A stretch of DNA of 50,973 bases from positions 1 to 50,973 of the forward strand of contig JAEZCG010000187.1 in assembly GCA_023430065.1 (NCBI GenBank), read 5' to 3'. The notes below the pieces were generated by a model that was not told the DNA's origin, made no database searches, and saw only the letters and a program-made list of their open reading frames with translations. Each line of letters starts with the position of its first letter. The first letter of the stretch is position 1. Origin of the DNA: Pseudomonadota bacterium. GTDB taxonomy: Bacteria > Pseudomonadota > Gammaproteobacteria > Burkholderiales > SHXO01. The translations under genes and the position numbers were made by a program. Below, piece by piece: positions 7,693-17,056 of the stretch.

Positions 7693-9435
7693 TTGAGACA
7701 GCCGAGAACACGCACGCCCGACCTCGCCATCCAGCAATACAGGCAGGGCAGCGCCGTCGCCGCAGGCCTGCTTGCGCTCATGATGCTGTTCGCCGGATCC
7801 GATGCAGCCTGGGGCGACGGGGCGCTGATCAGCGTCCCCCTCGTGGGACGAGGCGACGGATCCGCCGCGCCGCAGACTCACATGCGGGTGGGCTCCGAGG
7901 CACTCGTCGTCGTTCCGGTAGCGCCGGACGGCACGCCACGTCTCCCCGTTCCCGTCGCGACCTCGGCTGACCGGCACGAACTCGAACTGGCCGACGTCGG
8001 GGAAGCTTACGCCACGGGCGAGCCGGTCATCGAATGGGACGACGCCGACGGCATTCTGCAGTACGGCGACTTGTGGGATCGCGTGCGCGCCGGTTTCGCG
8101 ATGGCCGAGATCGACAGCCCGCTGGTGCAGCGGCACGAAGCCTGGTATCTGAATCGTCCCGAGTATTTCGGGCGCATGGTTTCGCGCAGCCGCCGCTACC
8201 TGTACCACATCGTCGAGGAACTCGAGAAGCGCAGCATGCCGATGGAGATCGCGTTGCTGCCGATGATCGAGAGCGCGTACAACCCGGTGGCGCAGTCGCA
8301 CATGCGCGCCGCCGGCATCTGGCAGTTCATTCCCTCGACCGGCCAGAAGTACGGCCTGACGCAGAACTGGTGGTACGACGGTCGGCGCGACGTGCTGGCC
8401 GCCACCGACGCGGCCCTCGATTACCTGCAATACCTGCACCGGCGCTTCAACGATTGGGAACTGGCGCTTGCAGCCTACAATTGGGGCGAAGGTGCGGTCA
8501 GCCGCGCAATCACGAAGAACCGCAAGGCGGGCAAGTCCGCCCGCTACGCCAATCTGAAGATGCCGAAGGAGACGCGCAACTACCTCCCGAAGCTGCAGGC
8601 GGTGAAGAACATCGTGGCGGATCCGAAAGTGGTCGGCATCGATCTGGAGCCCGTCCCCAACCGCCCCTATTTCGCGGTGGTCAAGGCACCGGAACACATC
8701 GACATGGCACTGGCCGCCCGGCTGGCGAACGTTCCGCTGGAAGAGTTCCGTTCCCTCAATCCCGGCCACAGCCGGGCCGTGATCACTCCGGTCGCGAATC
8801 GGGAATTGCTGGTGCCGGTGGACAAAGTCGACGAATTCAATGCCAACCTCCAGAGCAACGATCAACCCCTCGTGACCTGGCAGACCTATCAGCTCAAGCG
8901 CGGCGAGACGCTGCAGTCGGTCGCCACGAAGTTCGACATCGGCATCGAGCGTCTGCGCGAGGTCAACGGTCTCACCGGCCGGCGCCCGCTGCGCTCCGGG
9001 GCGATGCTGCTCGTGCCGCGTGGCGACGATGCAGAGACCGCTCTCGACGAGACCTTCGACAGCGCCGAGTTCAAAGCGCCACTGGAGGACCGCACGCACC
9101 GGGTGATCTATCGCGTCAAGCGCGGCGATACGCTGACTGCCATTGCGCGCCGCTACGGCGTCTCGGTGAACCAGCTGAAGGAGTGGAACGGGATGCGCAG
9201 CGCCCACATCCAGGTGGGACAGCGCCTGAGCATCTGGGAAGCGGCCGAGGGTGCCGGCGGCAAGAGCGTGAAGCACCGCGCCGCATCGTCGAAGAGCGCG
9301 CACACCAGTACCACCTCGGCGAAGAAGAAGAAAGCTAAGGCGGCAACGAAATCGAAGCCCGGCAAGAGCGCGAAACAGACACCGAAATCCACGCGCGCCA
9401 GCAGCGCAAAGTCCTCGCGCACCGCCAGCAACTAA
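7693..9435 (+). CDS. mltD: Membrane-bound lytic murein transglycosylase D with LysM repeats
   Basis: About 580 residues. After a basic N-terminus and hydrophobic signal segment (VAAGLLALMMLFAGSDAAWG), an SLT domain spans roughly residues 160-310. Its catalytic Glu lies in LPMIESAYNP, followed by AAGIWQFIPSTG and the LAAYNWGEGAV motif. Two LysM peptidoglycan-binding modules follow (YQLKRGETLQSVATKF and YRVKRGDTLTAIARRY), then a lysine/serine-rich tail. It cleaves the glycan strand of peptidoglycan to form 1,6-anhydro ends. There is no ATG near the N-terminus. I chose TTG at 7693 because GGAG lies seven bases upstream; TTG at 7687 is too close to it. Its stop overlaps the convergent yejF stop by three bases. 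Confidence 0.93.
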   Translation: MRQPRTRTPDLAIQQYRQGSAVAAGLLALMMLFAGSDAAWGDGALISVPLVGRGDGSAAPQTHMRVGSEALVVVPVAPDGTPRLPVPVATSADRHELELADVGEAYATGEPVIEWDDADGILQYGDLWDRVRAGFAMAEIDSPLVQRHEAWYLNRPEYFGRMVSRSRRYLYHIVEELEKRSMPMEIALLPMIESAYNPVAQSHMRAAGIWQFIPSTGQKYGLTQNWWYDGRRDVLAATDAALDYLQYLHRRFNDWELALAAYNWGEGAVSRAITKNRKAGKSARYANLKMPKETRNYLPKLQAVKNIVADPKVVGIDLEPVPNRPYFAVVKAPEHIDMALAARLANVPLEEFRSLNPGHSRAVITPVANRELLVPVDKVDEFNANLQSNDQPLVTWQTYQLKRGETLQSVATKFDIGIERLREVNGLTGRRPLRSGAMLLVPRGDDAETALDETFDSAEFKAPLEDRTHRVIYRVKRGDTLTAIARRYGVSVNQLKEWNGMRSAHIQVGQRLSIWEAAEGAGGKSVKHRAASSKSAHTSTTSAKKKKAKAATKSKPGKSAKQTPKSTRASSAKSSRTASN

Positions 9436-11519
9436 GCTGGCGTATCAGCGTAGAGGTGGCAGTGGACCACCTGCCCCGATGCAAGGCTGCGTGCCGCCGG
9501 GTACTCGACCCGGCAGCGCTGCATGGCATCCGGACAACGCGGGTGGAAGTGACAGCCGTGCGGAGGATCGGCCGGCGACGGCAACTCTCCCCCAAGGCGG
9601 ATCCTCTCCGGTTTGCCCGATCGCTCCAGTGACGGAACCGCCGACAGCAGTGCGCGCGTGTAGGGGTGCGCAGGCTTGCGCAGCACGTGGTCGACGCGGC
9701 CCTGCTCCACGATTCGCCCCAGGTACATCACGGCTACATCGTGCGCCAGAAAATCGACGACGGCGATGTTGTGCGTGATGAACAGGTAGGCCAGACCCAA
9801 TCGTGATTGCAGATCCTTGAGCAGGTTGAGGATCTGCGCCTGCACCGACACGTCGAGTGCACTGGTGGGTTCGTCGCACACGATCAGCTTCGGCTCCACC
9901 GCGAGCGCCCGGGCGATCGCGATCCGCTGGCGCTGCCCGCCCGAAAACTCGTGCGGATAGCGCCACTTCATCTCGGGTTGGAGACCGACCTGCACCAGAA
10001 TGGCATCGATACGTTGCTCGCACTGCGCATCGTCGGTGACGATGCCGAGCGCGCTCATGCCTTCGGCAATGATGTCGCGAACGCGCATGCGCGGATCCAA
10101 GGATGCATACGGATCCTGGAAGATGATCTGGATGTCGCGCCGACGCGCACGCAATCGGGCGGCAGGCAGCGCAACCAGATCCTCGCCCTGCAGCAGCACA
10201 CGGCCCGCATTCGGCTTCAGCAGTTGCAGAAGGCTTCGGCCGACGGTGGTCTTGCCACACCCGGACTCCCCGACCAGCGCCAGTGTGCGGTGCGAAGCGA
10301 TGCGCAGGTCGACACCGTCCACCGCCTTCACCTGCCCCACCATCCGCCTGAAGACCCCACGGCGGATCGGGAAGTGCACTCGCAGCCCCTCGACGACGAG
10401 CAATCCCTGCGCATTGCCGGAAGCGGACGCTGACGGCGCACCGGCAGGAGCGCCCCGGGTGAGGCCTGCGCGATCGGCAACGTCGGGGTCGTCGGCCTCC
10501 CTGGCGCTGCTGCCGATCCCGGCAGTTCGCTGCGGGTCCACCCGCTCGCGGACATACAGATGACAGCGCACCTGCTGCCCGTCGCCGAGATCGACGATCT
10601 GCGGTGCGCGTGCCCGACACACCTCCATGACCCGGTCGCAGCGCTCCGCGAACCGGCAGCCGCGGAAGCGCTGCCCGATGTCTGGGACGGCGCCGGGGAT
10701 GGTCGCGAGCCGGCCGTCACGTCCGGCCCCTGTGCCGGGCAATGCCGCGAACAGGCGCTGCGAGTAGGGATGTCCCGGCGCCGAGAAGAAGGTCTCGCGT
10801 GAAGCCATCTCCACGATCTGCCCGGCATACATCACCGCGACCTGTTGCGCGGTCTCGTACACCACCGCGAGATCGTGGGTGATCAATAGGATCGCCATGC
10901 CGCGCTCGCGCTGCAGGCGTTGCAGCAGCTCGAGAACCTGCGCCTGGATGGTGACATCGAGCGCGGTGGTCGGTTCGTCGGCAATCAGCAACGCGGGGTC
11001 GGCAGCGAGCGCCATCGCAATCATCACGCGCTGCTTCATACCCCCGGAAAGTTGGAAGGGATACTCGTGAAGCCGTCGACCGGCATCGGGAATGCCGACC
11101 TGCTCGAGCAGCGCACGCGCGCGAGTAGCCAGGTCGCCCCGGGCCGAGCCGTGACGCTGCAGGGCCTCGACCAGCTGGTCTGCAACAGTGAGCACCGGGT
11201 TGAGACTCGTTCCCGGTTCCTGGAAGATCATCGCCATGCGCGCCCCCCGCACGTCGCGCATGCGCCGCTCCGGCAGTGCCAGGACGTCAGCACCGTCCAT
11301 GAGGACCTCGCCCGATACGACGTGCGCAGCATCGGGCAGCAGCCGCATCAGCGAGAGCGCCGTGAGCGACTTGCCGCATCCCGACTCGCCGACCAGCGCG
11401 AAGGTCTCACCCGCCGCGATCCGGAAGGACACGCCATCCACCGCGTGCATCGTGCCGCCGGAGGACTCGATGCGGGTATGCAGGTCCCGCACCTCCAGCA
11501 GCGGATGCGTGCGACTCAT
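9432..11519 (-). CDS. yejF: Dual ATP-binding subunit of an oligopeptide/microcin C-type ABC importer
   Basis: A 695-residue fusion of two ABC ATPases, the architecture of YejF. Each half has a Walker A (GESGCGKS at residues 44-51, and [11 protein letters not shown] in the second half), a signature ([16 protein letters not shown]) and a Walker B with glutamate ([24 protein letters not shown]). Each also ends in the oligopeptide-type C-terminal motif with clustered cysteines ([30 protein letters not shown]). It powers uptake through the YejB/YejE channel. Its ATG overlaps the stop of yejE (ATGA). The open frame runs far upstream of 11519, but that part is a shadow of yejE. Confidence 0.96.
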   Translation of the reverse strand: MSRTHPLLEVRDLHTRIESSGGTMHAVDGVSFRIAAGETFALVGESGCGKSLTALSLMRLLPDAAHVVSGEVLMDGADVLALPERRMRDVRGARMAMIFQEPGTSLNPVLTVADQLVEALQRHGSARGDLATRARALLEQVGIPDAGRRLHEYPFQLSGGMKQRVMIAMALAADPALLIADEPTTALDVTIQAQVLELLQRLQRERGMAILLITHDLAVVYETAQQVAVMYAGQIVEMASRETFFSAPGHPYSQRLFAALPGTGAGRDGRLATIPGAVPDIGQRFRGCRFAERCDRVMEVCRARAPQIVDLGDGQQVRCHLYVRERVDPQRTAGIGSSAREADDPDVADRAGLTRGAPAGAPSASASGNAQGLLVVEGLRVHFPIRRGVFRRMVGQVKAVDGVDLRIASHRTLALVGESGCGKTTVGRSLLQLLKPNAGRVLLQGEDLVALPAARLRARRRDIQIIFQDPYASLDPRMRVRDIIAEGMSALGIVTDDAQCEQRIDAILVQVGLQPEMKWRYPHEFSGGQRQRIAIARALAVEPKLIVCDEPTSALDVSVQAQILNLLKDLQSRLGLAYLFITHNIAVVDFLAHDVAVMYLGRIVEQGRVDHVLRKPAHPYTRALLSAVPSLERSGKPERIRLGGELPSPADPPHGCHFHPRCPDAMQRCRVEYPAARSLASGQVVHCHLYADTPA

Positions 11520-12988
11520 GCGCTTCTCGCGCGCAGGCGCTGCGCGGGCCGGAACATCGCCGGCAGCGCCCAGCTGCTGCGCATGCGCGGATCGAAGGCG
11601 TCGCGCACGGCGTCGGAGAACAGGTTCGCAGCCAGGACGAGCACGAACATGAACCCGAATGCGGCGGCCAGCGACCACCACACCATCGGTTCGCGCGCCA
11701 GTTCGAGGCGCGCGTTGTTGATCATGGTGCCGAAGCTGATCATCGATGGATCCACCCCGACACCGATGTAGGACAGCACCGCCTCGGCCAGAACCAATCC
11801 GCTGAAGTCCATCACGGCGGCGATCAGCACGATGTGCATGACGTTGGGCAGCAGATGACGCGAAAGGATGCGTGCATCGCGCACCCCGAAGGCACGCGCG
11901 GCTTGCACGTAGTCCGTCTCGCGCAACTTCAGCGCCTCGCCACGCAGCAGCCGGCACAGGCCCGTCCACCCGGTCACGCCGAGGATCAGGCACAGGAACA
12001 GCAGACGCACGTCCGCCCGCTCGCTCACCGTCTCGAACAGCTCGGGGCGGTTGTCCATCCACACCTGCGTCAGCAGCACCGAGGCAGCGATGAGCAGTAC
12101 ACCGGGAATCGAGCTGAGCGTGGTGTAGACGTACTGCACGAGGTCGTCGATCCAGCCCTTGAAATAGCCGGCCATTAGACCGAGCACGACCGCGAACGGC
12201 AGCATCACCAGTGTGGTCAGCGTGCCGATCACCAGTCCGGTGCGGATGCTCTTCAAGGCCTGGTACAGGATGTCCTGACCGACCTTGTCCGTGCCCAGCA
12301 CGTGGTAGGCATTGCCGAGGACGTAGACGGGACCGGCCACGGCGAGGAGCAGACCTGCCGTGACCAGCATCGCACGCCAGGGCACCTCGGTGCGGGCGCG
12401 CACCACATCGGAGAGTGCGTCCGCGAACCCGCGGCGTCGGCGTGCCGCCAGGAGCGCGGCGAGTGTCATCGAGAGCAGCGTCCACGCGGCCAGGCCCAGC
12501 GCGAGACCGGCCAGCGTCTTGCGTCCGATATCCGGCCATCGCTGGGTCGCGGGATCCTGCAGATGCGCCCCGCCGTGTCGCAGGCGCGGGAACTCGCGCG
12601 CCTGCGTACCATCGGGCCGCGTGAGGCTTTCGCGGGCGAATGCGTAGGCCGCCAGCGGTGCCGAGTAGGTACGCTCGGTGCGCGTGCGCAGCCCGTCGGC
12701 CAGCGCATCGAATGCACTGCGCACCTCGGCAGCATAGTTGACCTGGCCACCTGGGGTGCTGCCGTCGGTGTCCAGGCGCGGCCGGTAGTGCACGCTGTCG
12801 AGCAGTCCGACCGCCGCGAAGGCACACAGCACGACCAATGCACACATGCCGCTGCGGCTGCGTGCCACCCGCGCCCATGGCGCGCGCAGGTGCTCGTGGC
12901 GGCGCACGTACCAGGCCAGTGCGACGATCGCCGCCGCCAGCAGGTACACGAGCGCGTCGGTCCACAGGATGATGGGCTGAAACGGCAT
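11516..12988 (-). CDS. yejE: ABC importer permease, YejE/DppC type, with extended N-terminus
   Basis: A 490-residue inner-membrane permease. The C-terminal half is a standard DppC-like permease with a conserved core (GTDKVGQDILYQALKSIRTG) and the EAA loop region (DYVQAARAFGVRDARILSRH). The N-terminal ~170 residues carry two transmembrane segments (about 9-28 and 47-65) and a hydrophilic stretch of about 100 residues before the next segment. Escherichia coli YejE is about 340 residues, so this one is clearly longer. It starts two bases after the yejB stop and its stop overlaps the yejF start, giving one operon. Confidence 0.93.
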   Translation of the reverse strand: MPFQPIILWTDALVYLLAAAIVALAWYVRRHEHLRAPWARVARSRSGMCALVVLCAFAAVGLLDSVHYRPRLDTDGSTPGGQVNYAAEVRSAFDALADGLRTRTERTYSAPLAAYAFARESLTRPDGTQAREFPRLRHGGAHLQDPATQRWPDIGRKTLAGLALGLAAWTLLSMTLAALLAARRRRGFADALSDVVRARTEVPWRAMLVTAGLLLAVAGPVYVLGNAYHVLGTDKVGQDILYQALKSIRTGLVIGTLTTLVMLPFAVVLGLMAGYFKGWIDDLVQYVYTTLSSIPGVLLIAASVLLTQVWMDNRPELFETVSERADVRLLFLCLILGVTGWTGLCRLLRGEALKLRETDYVQAARAFGVRDARILSRHLLPNVMHIVLIAAVMDFSGLVLAEAVLSYIGVGVDPSMISFGTMINNARLELAREPMVWWSLAAAFGFMFVLVLAANLFSDAVRDAFDPRMRSSWALPAMFRPAQRLRARSA

Positions 12989-12990
12989 CG

Positions 12991-13968
12991 CTACTCCAGC
13001 CTGATGCGGGGATCTGCAAGCGTGTACGAGACGTCGGTCAGAATCAGACCGACGATGTACAACACCGCTCCGAGGTAGACCATTGCCCGCACGACGGCGA
13101 AGTCCTGCGCGTTGATGGCGTCGATCGTATAGCTGCCCAGCCCCGGGATGCCGAAGAAGGACTCGAGAACCAGACTGCCGATGAACAGTGAGGGGATCGC
13201 GACGACCACACCCGTCAGGATGGGAATGAGGCCATTGCGCAGCACGTGGCCGAACAGCACGCGGCGCTCGGACAGTCCCTTGGCGCGGGCGGTTCGCACG
13301 TAGTCCCTGTTGATCTCCTCCAGGAAGATGGTACGGTACAGACGAGTGCTGGCACCGACGCCACCTGCCACGCCGATGAGCGCCGGAAGGATGACGAAGC
13401 GCCACGCGTGCAGGCCTTCGCCGAAACCGGAAATCGGGACCAGGTTCCACAGTTTGCTCACCAGGTACTGGCCGCCGATGATGTAGAACAGCCCCGAGAT
13501 CGACATGGCGGCGACGCACAGGACGACGCCGGCAAAGTCCAGATAGGTGGCGCGGAAGAAGGCAAGCCCGAGCGCAAAGGTGATGTAGCAGCCCAGTCCC
13601 ACCGCGAACATCGGCAGTGTGATCGCCAGGCTGGGACCCATGCGCTGCCGGATCTCGCGCGAGATGCTGCGCCCGTCTTCGGCACGGCCGAACTCGAACC
13701 AGAACAGGCTCACCGACTTGTCGAAGAAGATCGTGTCGGTGAGCCGCTGCGCACCGTGCGCCGAAGCGTTGTAGAGCATCGGTTTGTCGTAGCCGCGCTC
13801 GGCCTTCCACTTCTCGATCGCCTCCGGTGTCACGCGCTTCTGCCCCAGTTGCATGCGCGCGACGTCGTCGGGTGTATTCACGAAGAAGAACAGGGCGAAG
13901 GTGATGAGATTCACGCCAATCAGGATCGGGACGGCGTGCAGCAGGCGCCGGACGATGTACGCGAACAT
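12991..13968 (-). CDS. yejB: ABC importer permease, YejB/DppB type
   Basis: A 325-residue membrane protein. It begins with the typical DppB-family helix (MFAYIVRRLLHAVPILIGVN), has an FVNTPDDVARMQLG segment facing the periplasm, and about six transmembrane helices. The EAA loop is REDLLIKE-free but reads REINRDYVRTARAKGLSERR in family style (EEINRDYVRTARAKGLSERR in this protein), and the ending FFGIPGLGSYTIDAI is characteristic. It pairs with YejE to form the translocation channel. The ATG at 13968 follows the stop of the binding protein by two bases; the frame extends upstream only as a shadow. Confidence 0.95.
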   Translation of the reverse strand: MFAYIVRRLLHAVPILIGVNLITFALFFFVNTPDDVARMQLGQKRVTPEAIEKWKAERGYDKPMLYNASAHGAQRLTDTIFFDKSVSLFWFEFGRAEDGRSISREIRQRMGPSLAITLPMFAVGLGCYITFALGLAFFRATYLDFAGVVLCVAAMSISGLFYIIGGQYLVSKLWNLVPISGFGEGLHAWRFVILPALIGVAGGVGASTRLYRTIFLEEINRDYVRTARAKGLSERRVLFGHVLRNGLIPILTGVVVAIPSLFIGSLVLESFFGIPGLGSYTIDAINAQDFAVVRAMVYLGAVLYIVGLILTDVSYTLADPRIRLE

Positions 13969-13970
13969 GC

Positions 13971-16142
13971 TCAGTTCGCTCCCATGCCGGCGACGGCCGC
14001 GGCGCGCTCGCGCCGGCGCCACGTGCGCACCGCCGGCGCGATCATCGCGGCCACGGCGAGCAGGCCGAGGCCGAGCGGCCAGAGCACCGGTCCATTCCAT
14101 TCGCGTCGCAGGCGCTGGCGCAGTACGGGATCGACACGCTGGTACTTGAGCGTATTGTTGGCGAGCTTGTTCGGCTTGCGGTTGCTCAGCCACTGGTGGG
14201 CAAGGGCGAAGTCCTTCGGGTGGAAGCCTCCGGCCCACGGTGCATCGCGGTGCAGGATCGCGAGCATCTGGTCGATCAGCGCCTGGCGCTCCGGCCCGTT
14301 GTCCATCTCGCGCATGCGTTCGAACAGACGGTCGAACTCGGCATTGGCGTAGTTGGCCGCATTCTCGCCGTTGAACTTCGCCTTGCCCTGGGGACCGTAG
14401 AGCAGGAACAGGAAGTTCTCCGGGTCCGGGTAGTCGGCGTTCCAGCCCAGGTAGAACAATTGCGTGGCGCCTTTTCTGAGCTTCTCCTGAAACCGGTTGA
14501 AATCGCTGGTGCGCATCACCAGCTGCAGGTCGATGCGCTGGAACTGCTTGATGAGCCAGTCCGCCCGTGCCTTCGCTCCGACACCGGTCAGCGTGCTGTC
14601 GAAGTAGACGATCAGCGGCTTGCCGGTTTCGCGATCGATCCCATTCGCATAACCCGCCTCCGCCAGCAATCGCTTGGCCTCCTCCACCGGCTTGCGGCGG
14701 GCCGCTCCGTCCACCCAGTCGTAGGCAGTGCGATTGATGCCCGCTTCGCCTTCGCGCACGCCGAAGATTCCCGGCGGCACCGGTCCCTGCATTGCCAGGC
14801 CGCGCCCGTTCATGAAGATCGAGATGAAATCTTCCTGGTCGATTGCGATCGAGATCGCCTGGCGCAGCTTGCGCGCTCGCTCGCCGTCGCCCCCGACCAC
14901 CGGGTCGAGCATGTTGAATCCGATGTACATGGTGGACACCGCCACCGAGGTCTGCAGAGAAATGCCCCGTTCGGCCATCGTCGCGCTGAGCCGCGGTTCG
15001 CCGGTACCTCCGATCTGGATCACCTGGTCGAAGTTGTCGGAACTGATGCCCGAAGCGTCGTAGTAGCCTTGCATGAACTTGTTCCAGTACGGAATCTGCT
15101 CCTTCTCCAGGCTGAATACCACGCGGTCCACGAAGGGCATGCTGCGGCCGGCATCGCGCAGCAGGCCGGCGCCGTCATCCTGCGCTTCTCCCGCATCCGG
15201 ATAGGGCTCGCCCGGCCAGTTGGGATTGCGCGCGAGGACCATCTGCCGGTTGGGATCGTTGACCGTGAGCATGTACGGTCCGCTTCCCACGGGAAACCAG
15301 TCCAGTGTGAGATTGCGCCTGGCCATGCCGGGCTGCGCGTAGAAGCGGTCCACTTCGGCCGGAACCGGCGCGAAGAACGGCATCGCCAGCCAGTAGGCGA
15401 ACTGCGGATACTTGCCGCGGATGCGGATGCGGTAGGTCAGACGATCCACCACCTGCACCCCTGCGATCTCGTGCCGATTCAGGTCGAGCCAGGCATCGGG
15501 CGATGCCTCGCGCGCCATCTCCTCCAACTGCCTGCCGTACTCGGTCAGTCCCACGATATAGGTGCCCATCAGACCCGCGATGGGGGAATGCAGGCGCGGA
15601 TGCGCGAGGCGCTTGATCTGATAGACGAAATCCGCCGCCTCCACTTCGCGCGTGCCCTGGTGCGGAAAATCGGACGGGGCATCGATCCTGCCGAGATCCG
15701 CCTCGGTCAGCGTTTGGTAGCGCAGCGCACCGCGCTCGTCGCGCGCGAACGCCGGATGCGGCTGGTAGCGCAGGCCGGGGCGGATGCGCACCTCGTACAC
15801 GCTGTAGGCGACGTCACCACCCGGCGCATCGTCAGGCAGGGGCCGGTCGTGCGCATCGAAATACTCGGGATGCGGTACGGCCTCGGCGGCAAGCGGGATC
15901 AGTTCGTAGGGCCGCTTCAGATAGTGATACTGCAGCGGCGGTGTGTAGATGTTGGCGATGAACGCATACTCGTTCTCGGCGTAGGACTGCACCGGGTCCA
16001 GGTGCTTGGGGCGTTCGACGAACGAGGTATAGAAGACGTTGGCACCCGCTTCCGAGGCCGGATAGGGGTTGTTCCATGGAGAGCCGCACGCGCCCAGCAG
16101 GAGCGCGCACAGCACGGCCGGGATCCGCAGCACGCGCGACAT
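13971..16142 (-). CDS. yejA: Extracellular solute-binding lipoprotein, YejA/SBP_bac_5 family, with C-terminal membrane anchor
   Basis: A 723-residue substrate-binding protein of the oligopeptide/dipeptide family, the receptor of the downstream YejBEF transporter. A lipoprotein signal with Cys19 (LCALLLGAC) indicates lipidation. The SBP_bac_5 body runs from KHLDPVQSYAENEY to near residue 660, with typical segments such as FPVGSGPYMLTVNDPNRQM and the extended AYWLAMPFFAPVP. At the extreme C-terminus a hydrophobic stretch of about 20 residues (around 686-705) followed by RTWRRRER looks like a transmembrane anchor with a cytosolic basic tail, which is unusual for a binding protein. It is the first gene of the operon, divergent from fabI with 87 bases between. 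Confidence 0.9.
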   Translation of the reverse strand: MSRVLRIPAVLCALLLGACGSPWNNPYPASEAGANVFYTSFVERPKHLDPVQSYAENEYAFIANIYTPPLQYHYLKRPYELIPLAAEAVPHPEYFDAHDRPLPDDAPGGDVAYSVYEVRIRPGLRYQPHPAFARDERGALRYQTLTEADLGRIDAPSDFPHQGTREVEAADFVYQIKRLAHPRLHSPIAGLMGTYIVGLTEYGRQLEEMAREASPDAWLDLNRHEIAGVQVVDRLTYRIRIRGKYPQFAYWLAMPFFAPVPAEVDRFYAQPGMARRNLTLDWFPVGSGPYMLTVNDPNRQMVLARNPNWPGEPYPDAGEAQDDGAGLLRDAGRSMPFVDRVVFSLEKEQIPYWNKFMQGYYDASGISSDNFDQVIQIGGTGEPRLSATMAERGISLQTSVAVSTMYIGFNMLDPVVGGDGERARKLRQAISIAIDQEDFISIFMNGRGLAMQGPVPPGIFGVREGEAGINRTAYDWVDGAARRKPVEEAKRLLAEAGYANGIDRETGKPLIVYFDSTLTGVGAKARADWLIKQFQRIDLQLVMRTSDFNRFQEKLRKGATQLFYLGWNADYPDPENFLFLLYGPQGKAKFNGENAANYANAEFDRLFERMREMDNGPERQALIDQMLAILHRDAPWAGGFHPKDFALAHQWLSNRKPNKLANNTLKYQRVDPVLRQRLRREWNGPVLWPLGLGLLAVAAMIAPAVRTWRRRERAAAVAGMGAN

Positions 16143-16197
16143 GGGAAGCCAGTGTACACCCCGTCGCGGCCCGGCCGAGGCGTACTGGCTTGGACGC

Positions 16198-16203
16198 TAT
16201 AAT
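16198..16203 (+). promoter_or_regulatory. fabI -10 element
   Basis: A perfect TATAAT 26 bases upstream of the fabI ATG, which would give a leader of roughly 20 bases. No good -35 hexamer is present 16-18 bases before it, so the promoter may rely on the -10 or an activator. Confidence 0.5.
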
Positions 16204-16229
16204 CGCCGCGACCATCCAGGGAGGCGTGC

Positions 16230-17012
16230 ATGGGCTTTCTGCAGGAAAAGACTATCCTCGTCACCGGCATGCTGAGCAACCGCTCCATCGCCTATGGCAT
16301 CGCGCAAGCAATGCGGCGGGAAGGCGCGCAACTCGCTTTCACCTATCAGGGCGAGGCGGTTCGCGAGCGTGTGTGGAAGCTGGCCGAGGAATTCGAGACC
16401 GATCGGGTCTACTCGTGCGACGTGACCAGCGACGAGGAGATCGGGCGCCTGTTCGAGGACCTTGGCAAGGCCTGGGACGGACTGGACGGACTCGTGCACT
16501 CGATCGCCTTCGCGCCACGCGAAGCGCTGTCGGGCGATTACCTGGACAGCGTCACGCGCAGCGCCTTCCAGGTCTCCCACGACATCAGCAGCTATAGCTT
16601 CGCGGCTCTCGCCAAGGCTGCCCTGCCGATGATGTCGGGGCGCCATGGCGCTCTCCTGACGCTCAGCTACCTGGGCGCCGAGCGGGCGATGCCCAGCTAC
16701 AACGTAATGGGGGTGGCCAAGGCGAGCCTCGAGGCCAACATGCGCTACATGGCATTCAGCCTGGGTCCGAAAGGCATCCGCGTCAACGCCATCTCGGCAG
16801 GACCGATCAAGACCCTGGCAGCGGCCGGCATCAGCGGCTTCGGAAAAATCCTGGCCTACAACGAGAAGGTTGCGCCGCTTCGCCGCAACGTCACCACTGA
16901 GGAGGTGGGCAACACGGCGGCATTTCTGTGCAGCGACCTTGCCAGCGGCATCACCGGGCAGGTGCTCCACGTGGACGCCGGCTTCAACATTGCCGCGTTC
17001 AACGTCGAATAG
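16230..17012 (+). CDS. fabI: Enoyl-[acyl-carrier-protein] reductase, NADH-dependent (FabI)
   Basis: A 260-residue FabI, which performs the last reduction of each fatty-acid elongation cycle and is the triclosan/isoniazid-class target. It has the atypical SDR features of FabI: the nucleotide-binding [13 protein letters not shown] in place of TGxxxGxG, and the Tyr-x6-Lys active site (Tyr157 and Lys164 in SYNVMGVAK) with the upstream Tyr147 in LSYLG. The C-terminal end ([13 protein letters not shown]) is canonical. The ATG follows AGGGAGG by a few bases. It is convergent with ppiD. Confidence 0.98.
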   Translation: MGFLQEKTILVTGMLSNRSIAYGIAQAMRREGAQLAFTYQGEAVRERVWKLAEEFETDRVYSCDVTSDEEIGRLFEDLGKAWDGLDGLVHSIAFAPREALSGDYLDSVTRSAFQVSHDISSYSFAALAKAALPMMSGRHGALLTLSYLGAERAMPSYNVMGVAKASLEANMRYMAFSLGPKGIRVNAISAGPIKTLAAAGISGFGKILAYNEKVAPLRRNVTTEEVGNTAAFLCSDLASGITGQVLHVDAGFNIAAFNVE

Positions 17013-17034
17013 CCAGGACGACGCCGCTCACCAG

Positions 17035-17053
17035 GCGCCGGCTGTGCCGGCGC
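17035..17053. terminator. Hairpin between fabI and ppiD
   Basis: An 8-bp perfect stem (GCGCCGGC with GCCGGCGC) and a TGT loop lie exactly between the convergent stops of fabI and ppiD. No strong T-tract follows on either strand, so it may be a bidirectional terminator or a 3'-end stabiliser. Confidence 0.5.
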
Positions 17054-17056
17054 GCA

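Noticed and set aside
7483..9303. 606-codon minus-strand frame opposite mltD
   Set aside because: mltD shows catalytic and LysM motifs in frame; the opposite strand shows none.
9432..13019. A single very long minus-strand frame (1195 codons)
   Set aside because: Only the part from 11519 down is the ABC ATPase; the upstream half is an out-of-frame shadow of the yejE permease, without recognisable motifs.
14196..16202. Long plus-strand open frame opposite the yejA-like gene
   Set aside because: Antisense shadow; the minus strand encodes a complete lipoprotein of the binding-protein family.
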